Source: Lachnospiraceae bacterium
GTDB taxonomy: Bacteria > Bacillota > Clostridia > Lachnospirales > Lachnospiraceae
Assembly (NCBI GenBank): GCA_017477805.1
Contig: JAFUUM010000444.1
Coordinates: 1 to 6,637, forward strand
Direction: 5' to 3'
Length of the DNA stretch: 6,637 bases
How positions within the stretch are numbered: position 1 is the first letter of the stretch; every line of letters starts with the position of its first letter. Made by a program: the position numbers and the translations under genes. Shown here piece by piece: positions 1 to 5,798 of the stretch. Under the pieces are notes generated by a model. The model worked only from the letters and a program-made list of their open reading frames with translations, was not told the DNA's origin and did no database searches.

Positions 1-1090
1 CCTGAGTATGCATGATCACGGCCTTATCCATATCCCAGTACACGTTCACTGCCGTGCCCACGGGGATGAGGTTGGAGCCGGGGTAATTATTGATCTTCAG
101 GCTCTGTCCGTCGGGGAGCATGACTCTCGTACGGATCATGGAACCTTTGTAAACATGTTCTTTCACAAGACCACGGAGCCGGAAATGAGGAACGGTCTCC
201 TCGCCACAGCAGGTGTTTTCGGGACGGATGGAGATGTAGACCATCTCATCCATGACAAAACCGGTGCCCCGTGCATGGACCACACCGTTTTCTGCGGTGA
301 GTTCAACAAGGTCGCCGTCAATGCCGGTAACGGAAGCTTCGATGATGTTACTCTCGCCGATGAAGTCCGCAACGAACTTGGTCTTGGGACGCTCATAGAT
401 CTCCTGGGGAGTGCCGATCTGCTCGATGATACCGTTGTTCATAACGGCGATACGGTCACTCATGGTCAGGGCTTCTTCCTGATCGTGGGTAACAAATACG
501 AAAGTGATGCCAAGACGCTTCTGCAGGTGCTTTAACTCCAGCTGCATCTGCTTTCTCAGCTTCTGGTCAAGTGCCGCCAGAGGCTCATCCAGCAAAAGGA
601 GCTTGGGGTCGTTGACAAGAGCACGGGCGATGGCCACACGCTGTTTTTGTCCGCCGGACATCTGGGCAGGCTTTCTGGAGCCGAAGTTCTTAAGCTGCAC
701 AAGATCCAGCATCTTATTGACCTTTTCCTTGATCTCTGCCTTGGGCATTTTCTTTTCCACCAGACCGAAGGCCACGTTGTCGAAGACCGTCATGTGGGGG
801 AAGAGGGCATAGCTCTGGAATACGGTATTTACATCTCTTTTATAGGGAGGGGTATCGGTGACTTCCTGGTTGCCGATGTAGACAACACCCTCGGTGGGCA
901 TGTCAAAACCGGCGATGATCCGCAGGGTGGTGGTCTTTCCGCAGCCGGAAGGACCAAGGAGCGTCAAAAACTCCCCCTGATAGATATCCAGGTCCAGGTT
1001 CTTTAAAACAATACCACCCTGCTCGTCATAGAACTCCTTGGTGACCCCGGAGAGTCTGACGATGGGTACTTTCTCTGTTTCGTTCTGCAT
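1..1090 (-). CDS. potA: Spermidine/putrescine ABC transporter ATP-binding protein PotA (3' end beyond window)
   Basis: This is the cytoplasmic ATPase that powers polyamine import with the PotB/PotC permeases and the PotD binding protein. Reading from the ATG at 1090, 363 codons are open to the window edge and no stop is reached. All ABC motifs are visible: Walker A GPSGCGKT (about residues 46-53), Q-loop Gln92, signature MSGGQ (144-148), Walker B LLLLDEP with a D-loop LAALD (about 164-175), and the switch His202 in VTHDQEEA. The remaining roughly 100 residues look like the TOBE-type substrate/regulatory domain of the PotA/MalK class. PotA proteins are usually about 350-380 residues, so only a short tail is missing. 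An AGGAG site (1100-1104) lies 9 nt before the start. The P-II gene ends 39 bp upstream on the same strand with no terminator between, so the two are probably co-transcribed. Polyamine specificity is inferred from overall similarity; another MalK-like importer is less likely because the flanking permease genes are not visible. Confidence 0.9.
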   Translation of the reverse strand, partial: MQNETEKVPIVRLSGVTKEFYDEQGGIVLKNLDLDIYQGEFLTLLGPSGCGKTTTLRIIAGFDMPTEGVVYIGNQEVTDTPPYKRDVNTVFQSYALFPHMTVFDNVAFGLVEKKMPKAEIKEKVNKMLDLVQLKNFGSRKPAQMSGGQKQRVAIARALVNDPKLLLLDEPLAALDQKLRKQMQLELKHLQKRLGITFVFVTHDQEEALTMSDRIAVMNNGIIEQIGTPQEIYERPKTKFVADFIGESNIIEASVTGIDGDLVELTAENGVVHARGTGFVMDEMVYISIRPENTCCGEETVPHFRLRGLVKEHVYKGSMIRTRVMLPDGQSLKINNYPGSNLIPVGTAVNVYWDMDKAVIMHTQ

Positions 1091-1129
1091 TGCAAAAATC
1101 TCCTCAAACTGTCAAAGATCACAAGAAAA

Positions 1130-1471
1130 CTACAGGACCTGCTTACCTCTTTCACCGGTACGGATCCGCATTACGTCTTCGATGTCGGAAATGAACACCT
1201 TACCGTCACCCACATTACCGGTGGACAGGGTATCTACGATCTCGCGAAGGATCTCTTCCAGGTCTTCATCCCAGACAACGGTCATAACGTACAGCTTGGG
1301 CAGCAGATTGACTTCCAGGCCCAGCTTGTCCAGCTCGGGATGGTCAAAACCTTCCTGGTGGCCGCAGCCCATGGCGGACATAACGGTCATGCCGCTGTAT
1401 TCGTTCTTTGTCAGGATCTTTTTCAGAGCTTCGAGTTTTTCGGGTCTGATGATAACTTCGATTTTTTTCAT
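1130..1471 (-). CDS. P-II family signal transduction protein (GlnB/GlnK-like)
   Basis: P-II proteins are small trimeric cytoplasmic sensors that bind ATP/ADP and 2-oxoglutarate and control transporters or enzymes through a flexible T-loop. The 113-residue length and the C-terminal signature IRTGERG (103-109) place this one clearly in the family. Ligand residues are largely kept: Gly37, Gln39 and Lys59 (the 2-oxoglutarate-pocket Gln39 and Lys58 of E. coli GlnB), the TG-x2-GDGK loop (84-91), and Arg102/Arg104. Arg38 is His here. The T-loop (about 40-55) is unusual: it is one residue longer than in E. coli, acidic (EGFDHPELDKLGLE), and has no tyrosine at the uridylylation position (Tyr51 of GlnB aligns near Leu52). 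A GGGAGG site (1481-1486) lies 9 nt before the ATG. The downstream neighbour is potA rather than an amtB ammonium transporter, so control of polyamine uptake is a reasonable inference. I recall a Firmicutes P-II subgroup called PotN linked to pot genes, but cannot assign this protein to it from sequence alone. Confidence 0.93.
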   Translation of the reverse strand: MKKIEVIIRPEKLEALKKILTKNEYSGMTVMSAMGCGHQEGFDHPELDKLGLEVNLLPKLYVMTVVWDEDLEEILREIVDTLSTGNVGDGKVFISDIEDVMRIRTGERGKQVL

Positions 1472-1480
1472 GAGAATAAA

Positions 1481-1486
1481 CCTCCC
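1481..1486 (-). promoter_or_regulatory. Strong ribosome binding site of the P-II gene
   Basis: The plus strand reads cctccc, that is GGGAGG on the coding strand, with a 9-nt spacer to the ATG at 1471. It lies outside the large inverted repeat of the leader, so it is not itself sequestered by that structure. Confidence 0.75.
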
Positions 1487-1509
1487 TAATTATTCGATAA
1501 CATGAAGAA

Positions 1510-1565
1510 TGCGATGAAGGCATGCATCAAACCCGTGCTCGCAGGACGATGCGACATTCATCGCA
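1510..1565 (-). promoter_or_regulatory. Structured 5' leader (long inverted repeat) of the P-II/potA unit
   Basis: On the coding strand, TGCGATGAA (1565-1557) and TTCATCGCA (1518-1510) are perfect 9-bp complements. A second pair, GCATC (1552-1548) and GATGC (1528-1524), is nested inside. An alternative local hairpin can form between CGATG (1563-1559) and CATCG (1551-1547) with a 7-nt loop, and it excludes both long-range stems. The element starts within about 2 nt of the predicted transcription start. There is no U-run after it and it does not cover the ribosome binding site, so it is not an obvious attenuator. It matches no riboswitch class that I recognise; an RNA-stabilising 5' stem or a protein-binding site are alternatives. 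Confidence 0.5.
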
Positions 1566-1573
1566 GTAACGAC

Positions 1574-1602
1574 ATAATACATGATAATAAGAAAAAAATC
1601 AA
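1574..1602 (-). promoter_or_regulatory. Sigma-A type promoter for the P-II gene and potA
   Basis: The coding strand carries TTGATT (1602-1597, four of six matches to TTGACA) and TATTAT (1579-1574, five of six matches to TATAAT), separated by exactly 17 nt. The predicted start near 1567 gives a leader of about 95 nt. The -35 box lies only 2 nt beyond the U-run of the upstream terminator, so the two units are tightly packed but insulated. Confidence 0.65.
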
Positions 1603-1604
1603 TG

Positions 1605-1635
1605 AAAAAAGGGGCCCGATTTTCATCGAACCCCT
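1605..1635 (-). terminator. Rho-independent terminator after the small Ser-rich protein gene
   Basis: On the coding strand AGGGGTTCGAT and ATCGGGCCCCT form an 11-bp stem with two G-U pairs and a GAAA tetraloop (1635-1610). Six U residues follow (1610-1605, the first overlapping the stem end). It starts 15 nt after the stop codon at 1651. The plus-strand orientation has no T-run after the stem, so it acts in one direction only. Confidence 0.9.
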
Positions 1636-1650
1636 AAGTCTTTTGGGTGC

Positions 1651-2076
1651 TTACGCGAAGGTCTGGAAACTGCCGTCAACAAACTCCGATAAGGTCTTGG
1701 TACCCTCTTTGCTGTACACGGCCTTTGTTGAGTCTTTGGAAGTATCCTTTTCGGTCTCCTTCGTGTCTTTGATCTTGCCGTCCTCGGTCACGTCTTCCTT
1801 GGAGACCTTCTTGCCGACCTCGCTGTAGTAAGCCTTCATCAACTTGCCGTAACTGCCGTTCTTGATGGAAGCGTAGTCGGAGAGGGAGGAATCACCGCCG
1901 CCGTTTAAAACGTTCATGGTCAGGGACGCCATGGCGCCTCCGGAACTCTTTCCGGAAGGAAGAGAAGAGGTGAGTGCGCTCACAAGATTACTTTTGTCAC
2001 TGAGACTGGCGATCTGCTGTTGCTGTCTGCTGGTGTAAGAGATCCCGGTCTGGTTGGAACGGATCGATACTGACAT
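1651..2076 (-). CDS. Small Ser-rich protein of unknown function
   Basis: I do not recognise a characterised family. The 141-residue product has no signal peptide or membrane segment. Its N-terminus is Ser/Gln-rich with a QQQQ run at 18-21. A central, more ordered patch SDYASIKNGSYGKLMKAYYS (66-85) resembles a short motif I associate with small uncharacterised clostridial proteins; that is recollection, not a search. A hydrophilic Lys/Asp/Thr/Glu-rich linker follows at about 88-118, and the chain ends with an aromatic tail (FVDGSFQTFA). AGGAG (2088-2092) lies 11 nt before the ATG. The upstream metallopeptidase gene ends 22 bp away on the same strand, so the two are very likely one operon, and a terminator follows directly. 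The pairing suggests that the small protein may be a partner or substrate of the peptidase, which is inference only. Confidence 0.8.
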   Translation of the reverse strand: MSVSIRSNQTGISYTSRQQQQIASLSDKSNLVSALTSSLPSGKSSGGAMASLTMNVLNGGGDSSLSDYASIKNGSYGKLMKAYYSEVGKKVSKEDVTEDGKIKDTKETEKDTSKDSTKAVYSKEGTKTLSEFVDGSFQTFA

Positions 2077-2098
2077 GTCTTCATCAACTCCTTTCGAT

Positions 2099-2761
2099 TT
2101 ATGCCGTCATATCCATATTCAGGCCCCGTGCGATATTTCCCGCCATTTCGTTCATTTTATCTTTCAGCGGGTTCTTCTTTTGCTCTACGGGATGAGCGAT
2201 CTTGGTGCTTGTTGTGCCGCCGGAAACATAAGTCCGTCCGCATTCCGGACAGATGGCGGTGTGGATGGAAACGTTGCAGGAGAGGACTTTGCCTCCGTCC
2301 TCGGCAGCTTCCTTATAGGCGTTGACCACGTGCTCCTGCTCGTGGCCACGGACCCTTGCCGGTGCTGCATTGGGATCGATGTGCTGGGCACTCTTGAAAG
2401 ATACCATTTCATCGGAACCGTCCTGGTACTTGCGCTCTGCACAGGTTTGACATTCTGCGGGAGAAGATTTCTTCCCTACTAATCTTTCGGTCGATTCGCC
2501 CGGATTCTTTACAATGACTTTCCCGTCTTCGGATTCTTTTTCCTGAGGATGGCCGGGAACGGTGATCCCCATTTTCTGGAGCATCTCGATACGCTTTTCT
2601 TCGTCTTTTTGCTCCTCATAAGGAGAGCGGGTTTCCTCACTGCCGGATACCGGGCGCTGACCGGTATGTTCACCGGGGACCAGCTTATCCGCCAGAGGGG
2701 ACACAAAGGACATGCCGTAACCACCGCCGAAACCAAGGCCGCCCAACAGATCCAGTGCCAT
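2099..2761 (-). CDS. Predicted HExxH zinc metallopeptidase-like protein
   Basis: The product has 220 residues from the ATG at 2761. The N-terminal half (1-100) is Gly-rich, then charged and probably disordered, with no signal peptide. The C-terminal half is compact: a CQTC pair (Cys104, Cys107), then an HEQEH zinc-binding motif (140-144) in the helix-like context APARVRGHEQEHVVNAY, then Cys162, His167 and a CPEC pair (Cys171, Cys174) followed by GRTYVSGGTT. HExxH indicates a gluzincin/zincin-type active site. The two CxxC pairs could form a structural zinc site. It resembles uncharacterised clostridial proteins near the SprA-related group, but this assignment is tentative. A GTG at 2767 is in frame, but it sits only 2 nt from the AGGAGG site while the ATG sits 8 nt away, so the ATG is chosen. 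It is the first gene of a two-gene unit with the small Ser-rich protein and is divergent from dgt. Substrate and location are unknown. Confidence 0.82.
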   Translation of the reverse strand: MALDLLGGLGFGGGYGMSFVSPLADKLVPGEHTGQRPVSGSEETRSPYEEQKDEEKRIEMLQKMGITVPGHPQEKESEDGKVIVKNPGESTERLVGKKSSPAECQTCAERKYQDGSDEMVSFKSAQHIDPNAAPARVRGHEQEHVVNAYKEAAEDGGKVLSCNVSIHTAICPECGRTYVSGGTTSTKIAHPVEQKKNPLKDKMNEMAGNIARGLNMDMTA

Positions 2762-2769
2762 ATTCACAC

Positions 2770-2775
2770 CCTCCT
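2770..2775 (-). promoter_or_regulatory. Ribosome binding site that decides the metallopeptidase start
   Basis: The plus strand reads cctcct, that is AGGAGG on the coding strand. Spacing is 8 nt to the ATG at 2761 but only 2 nt to the upstream in-frame GTG at 2767, so initiation at the ATG is favoured. Confidence 0.75.
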
Positions 2776-2798
2776 TTCTACCCGAAAATGGGTATAGT

Positions 2799-2817
2799 TA
2801 TACTTACATACAGTATA
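2799..2817. promoter_or_regulatory. Inverted repeat TATACT-7-AGTATA, possible operator/-10 of the metallopeptidase gene
   Basis: TATACT (2799-2804) and AGTATA (2812-2817) are perfect 6-bp complements with a 7-nt centre. The pairing extends three bases (GTT/AAC) if one base is looped out. Read toward the metallopeptidase gene, TATACT (2817-2812) is also the best -10 candidate there. No good -35 lies 16-18 nt upstream; a TTGACC is 23 nt away. The site could be an operator overlapping a promoter or a chance feature of AT-rich DNA. Confidence 0.35.
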
Positions 2818-2876
2818 CAACAAAATCCGAAAAAAGAAAAGGTCAACCAATGCCCTTTTTCAATTTTTAAAAACTT

Positions 2877-2920
2877 TTGATTCCGAAAAGGAAAACGCCC
2901 TTTCAGGCAGAATATATATT
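2877..2920 (+). promoter_or_regulatory. Probable promoter region of dgt-dnaG-rpoD (boxes not resolved)
   Basis: This AT-rich tract upstream of dgt holds a TTGATT (2877-2882) and a TATATATT run (2913-2920). They are about 30 nt apart, too far to form one promoter, and no good -35 sits 16-18 nt before the TATATT. A promoter must lie hereabouts because the upstream gene is divergent, but the exact boxes are not decided by the sequence. Confidence 0.3.
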
Positions 2921-2955
2921 TATGTGAGACTTTTTCACGACGGGGGTAACTGTAT

Positions 2956-3963
2956 ATGCAGATCAGACAGAATCTGGAACAGTGGGAAAGGGACTATTTA
3001 AGTCCTTATGCGTGCCTGAGCGCAGAGTCCAAGGGGAGACTCCGGGAAGAGGCACAGTGTGATATCCGGCCTGTTTTTCAACGGGACAGAGACCGTATCA
3101 TCCATTCCAAGTCCTTCAGACGCTTAAAGGATAAGACCCAGGTCTTCCTGACGCCGGAAGGGGATCATTACCGGACCCGTCTGACCCATACCCTGGAAGT
3201 GTCCCAGACTGCGCGGACCATCGCAAAGGCCCTTCGCTTAAACGAGGATCTTGCGGAGGCCATCGCTCTCGGCCATGATCTTGGCCATACACCCTTTGGT
3301 CATGCGGGAGATAGAGCCCTCAATGACATCTGCCCCTTTGGATTTCATCATAACGAACAGAGCGTCCGTACCGTGGACATTCTGGAAAAAGACAGTCAGG
3401 GCCTGAATTTGACCTACGAAGTCCGGGACGGCATGAAAAACCACCAGATGAGCACCATGCCCTGTACCCTGGAGGGTGCCGTGGTAAGGCTTTCCGATAA
3501 GATCGCCTACATCCATCACGACATGGACGATGCCATCCGGGCAGGGATCTTAAGAGAAACGGATGTCCCCTCGGAGATCAGCTCTGTTATCGGCCACACC
3601 TGTACGGAACGTATGGATACCTTTATCCACGACATTGTGGCGACAAGCTATGACAAAGACCATATCACCATGTCCCCCGGCATCGAAAAAGCCATGGCGG
3701 ATATGAGAGCCTTTATGTTTGAACGCGTTTACACCAATCCCGTGGCCAAGTCCGAAGAGGGCAAGGCAGAGAGCCTGGTAAAGACGCTTTACACCTATTA
3801 CATGGAACACGTGGACAAACTCCCGGAGGATCTGCAAAGACTCCTTTCCAAAGGAGAACCGCTGGAAAAGGTGGTCTGCGATCACATCAGTTCCATGACC
3901 GACCGATTTGCCACCGCCCGGTATGAGGAGATCTTCATCCCCATGGGCTGGCAGAAGATCTGA
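2956..3963 (+). CDS. dgt: dGTPase-like deoxynucleoside triphosphate triphosphohydrolase (HD domain)
   Basis: Enzymes of this family cleave dGTP or other dNTPs to the deoxynucleoside and tripolyphosphate, trimming the dNTP pool in the cytoplasm. The 335-residue product carries the full HD-domain metal set: His78 in RTRLTHTLEV, His107-Asp108 in GHDLGHTPFGH, and Asp181 in VRLSDKIAY. The extra conserved His111, His116 and His132 line the active site. The N-terminal FRRLKDKTQV (54-63) is typical. The length matches the shorter clostridial/Bacillus-type 'dGTPase-like' proteins rather than the roughly 500-residue E. coli Dgt, so the preferred substrate is uncertain. A GGGGG stretch (2942-2946) sits 9 nt before the ATG and is a passable but imperfect ribosome binding site. 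dnaG starts 29 bp downstream with no terminator, so this is the first gene of a dgt-dnaG-rpoD unit, linking dNTP control with replication. Confidence 0.93.
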   Translation: MQIRQNLEQWERDYLSPYACLSAESKGRLREEAQCDIRPVFQRDRDRIIHSKSFRRLKDKTQVFLTPEGDHYRTRLTHTLEVSQTARTIAKALRLNEDLAEAIALGHDLGHTPFGHAGDRALNDICPFGFHHNEQSVRTVDILEKDSQGLNLTYEVRDGMKNHQMSTMPCTLEGAVVRLSDKIAYIHHDMDDAIRAGILRETDVPSEISSVIGHTCTERMDTFIHDIVATSYDKDHITMSPGIEKAMADMRAFMFERVYTNPVAKSEEGKAESLVKTLYTYYMEHVDKLPEDLQRLLSKGEPLEKVVCDHISSMTDRFATARYEEIFIPMGWQKI

Positions 3964-3992
3964 AGCATATAACCTTAGAAAGAGACAGGACC

Positions 3993-5783
3993 ATGTACTA
4001 TCCGGAAGAAGTACTCGAAGAAGTACGATCCAGAAACGACATAGTGGATGTGGTGTCCTCCTACGTGAAACTGACAAAAAAAGGGGCCAATTACTTCGGC
4101 CTTTGTCCGTTCCACAACGAGAAAAGCCCCTCTTTTTCCGTATCGGGCCCCAAGCAGATGTATTACTGCTTCGGCTGCGGCGCAGGCGGCAACGTGTTCT
4201 CCTTTTTACAACAGTATGAGAACATGAGCTTCCCCGAGGCGGTGAAAGCCCTGGCGGACCGGGCGGGCATCAAACTCCCGGAGGTGGAGTACACCGAAGA
4301 AGCAAGGCGGGCAAGAGACCGAAAGCAGATGCTTCTCGATGTCTGCAAGGAAGCCGCCAAGTACTTTTATTACCAGCTCCGGCAGCCCCAGGGTGAGGTG
4401 GGGATGAAGTACCTCGCCGGCAGGGAACTTTCCCCGGAGACCATGAACAAATGGGGACTGGGGTATTCCAACAAGACCTCCGATGACCTCTATAAGTATC
4501 TGCGGAGTAAGGGGTATGAATCCGATGTGATCATCGAAGCCGGTCTTGCAACCTATGAAGAACAACGGGGCATGCACGACAAGTTCTGGAACCGTGTCAT
4601 GTTCCCCATCCAGAATATCAATAACCAGGTCATCGGCTTCGGCGGCCGCGTCATGGGGGAGGGAAAACCCAAGTACTTAAACTCCCCGGAGACCCCCATC
4701 TTTGATAAGAGCCGAAACCTCTTTGGCCTGAACTACGCAAGGAGTTCGAGAAAGAACCAGATCATCCTCTGCGAAGGCTATATGGATGTCATCACCATGC
4801 ATCAGGCAGGCTTCACCCAGGCGGTGGCTTCCCTGGGAACCGCATTTACTTCCGGTCAGGCATCTCTCCTTCGAAAGTACGCGGATGAAGTCCTGCTTGC
4901 TTACGACTCCGACGGCGCGGGAACAAACGCAGCGCTTAGGGCCATCGGCATATTAAGAGAAGTGGAATTGACGGGAAGGGTGCTTAGTTTCAGCCCCCAC
5001 AAAGATCCCGATGAATTCATCAAAGCGGAGGGCGCGGAAGCCTTCCAGAAACGCATCGACGAAGCGGAGAACAGTTTCCTCTTCGAAGTCCGGATCCTGG
5101 AAAGGGATTTTAACCTGCAGGACCCCGAGAGTAAGACCAAGTTTTTCAGGGAAGTGGCAAGAAAACTGGCTGTCACCTTCCGGGACGAACTGGAGCGGAC
5201 CAATTACATCGAAACCCTGTCGGTCAAGTACCATGTACCCGCCGGAGAGTTAAAGAAGATGGTGGGCGGCTTTGCTGCTCAGGAGGGCTTGGTCCGGGTG
5301 GCGGAAAAGCCAAAGCAGGCCCTCGGCAAAAAGGAAGACCCGGCGGAGAGCATCAAAAAGACCCAGCGGATGCTCATCACCTGGCTTACGGATGTGCCCC
5401 AGCTTTACGAGCGCATCAGTAAATATATAACGGCGGATGATTTTACGGATCCGCTGTACAAGGAAGTCTTTGAAAAACTGTATCCGCCGGATGGGGGAAC
5501 ACCGGAAAGTCCGGCATCCATTTTATCGGGATTTACCGAAGAAGCGGATCAGCAGGAGATCGCGGCCCTGTTTCAGACACAGCTGGAGACCAAACAGGAC
5601 CGGGCAACCAGAGAAGTGGCCCTCCACGATCTTATCATGGCAGTGAAAAACAACAGTTTTGCCTATTACAGCGGCAGGCTCGGCGAAGATGTGGATGCGC
5701 TGACAAAAGTCGTGAACGGCAAAAAGGATTTGGAAGAACTTAGACGTACCAGGATCTCTTTAGAAGGCCTGGTCAGCGAGTAA
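3993..5783 (+). CDS. dnaG: DNA primase DnaG
   Basis: The primase makes the short RNA primers for lagging-strand and restart DNA synthesis at the fork, working with the DnaB helicase. The 596-residue length is normal for the family. The N-terminal CHC2 zinc-binding domain has Cys38 and His41 (CPFH) and Cys59 and Cys62 (CFGC). The central RNA-polymerase/TOPRIM core shows Glu261 in LCEGYMDV and the metal-binding pair Asp305/Asp307 in YDSDGAG. The last roughly 150 residues are poorly conserved and correspond to the helicase-interacting domain. No strong Shine-Dalgarno sequence is present: the best stretch is AGAAAGAG near 3977-3984, and an AGGA lies only 2 nt from the ATG. Weak translation would fit the low primase levels known from the E. 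coli rpsU-dnaG-rpoD operon. rpoD follows after 15 bp. Confidence 0.97.
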   Translation: MYYPEEVLEEVRSRNDIVDVVSSYVKLTKKGANYFGLCPFHNEKSPSFSVSGPKQMYYCFGCGAGGNVFSFLQQYENMSFPEAVKALADRAGIKLPEVEYTEEARRARDRKQMLLDVCKEAAKYFYYQLRQPQGEVGMKYLAGRELSPETMNKWGLGYSNKTSDDLYKYLRSKGYESDVIIEAGLATYEEQRGMHDKFWNRVMFPIQNINNQVIGFGGRVMGEGKPKYLNSPETPIFDKSRNLFGLNYARSSRKNQIILCEGYMDVITMHQAGFTQAVASLGTAFTSGQASLLRKYADEVLLAYDSDGAGTNAALRAIGILREVELTGRVLSFSPHKDPDEFIKAEGAEAFQKRIDEAENSFLFEVRILERDFNLQDPESKTKFFREVARKLAVTFRDELERTNYIETLSVKYHVPAGELKKMVGGFAAQEGLVRVAEKPKQALGKKEDPAESIKKTQRMLITWLTDVPQLYERISKYITADDFTDPLYKEVFEKLYPPDGGTPESPASILSGFTEEADQQEIAALFQTQLETKQDRATREVALHDLIMAVKNNSFAYYSGRLGEDVDALTKVVNGKKDLEELRRTRISLEGLVSE

Positions 5784-5798
5784 CAAAAGGAGATAAAC

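Noticed and set aside
8..535. Plus-strand open frame of 175 codons with a His/Val-rich product
   Set aside because: It is antisense to potA, whose ABC motifs and reading frame are unambiguous, and the product resembles nothing.
647..1006. Plus-strand open frame of 119 codons
   Set aside because: It lies wholly antisense to the Walker A/signature part of potA and has no ribosome binding site.
1502..1828. Plus-strand open frame of 108 codons spanning the P-II leader and the Ser-rich gene end
   Set aside because: It runs through the promoter and terminator on the opposite strand, and its product is not protein-like.
2834..2867. A-rich and T-rich arms (GAAAAGG ... CCTTTTTC) that look like a bidirectional terminator
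   Set aside because: The stem is short, AT-rich and bulged, and no gene converges on it; both flanking genes point away from it.
3550..4077. Minus-strand open frame of 175 codons
   Set aside because: It is a shadow of dgt and the start of dnaG, and its product is a Gly/His-rich artefact of reversed codons.
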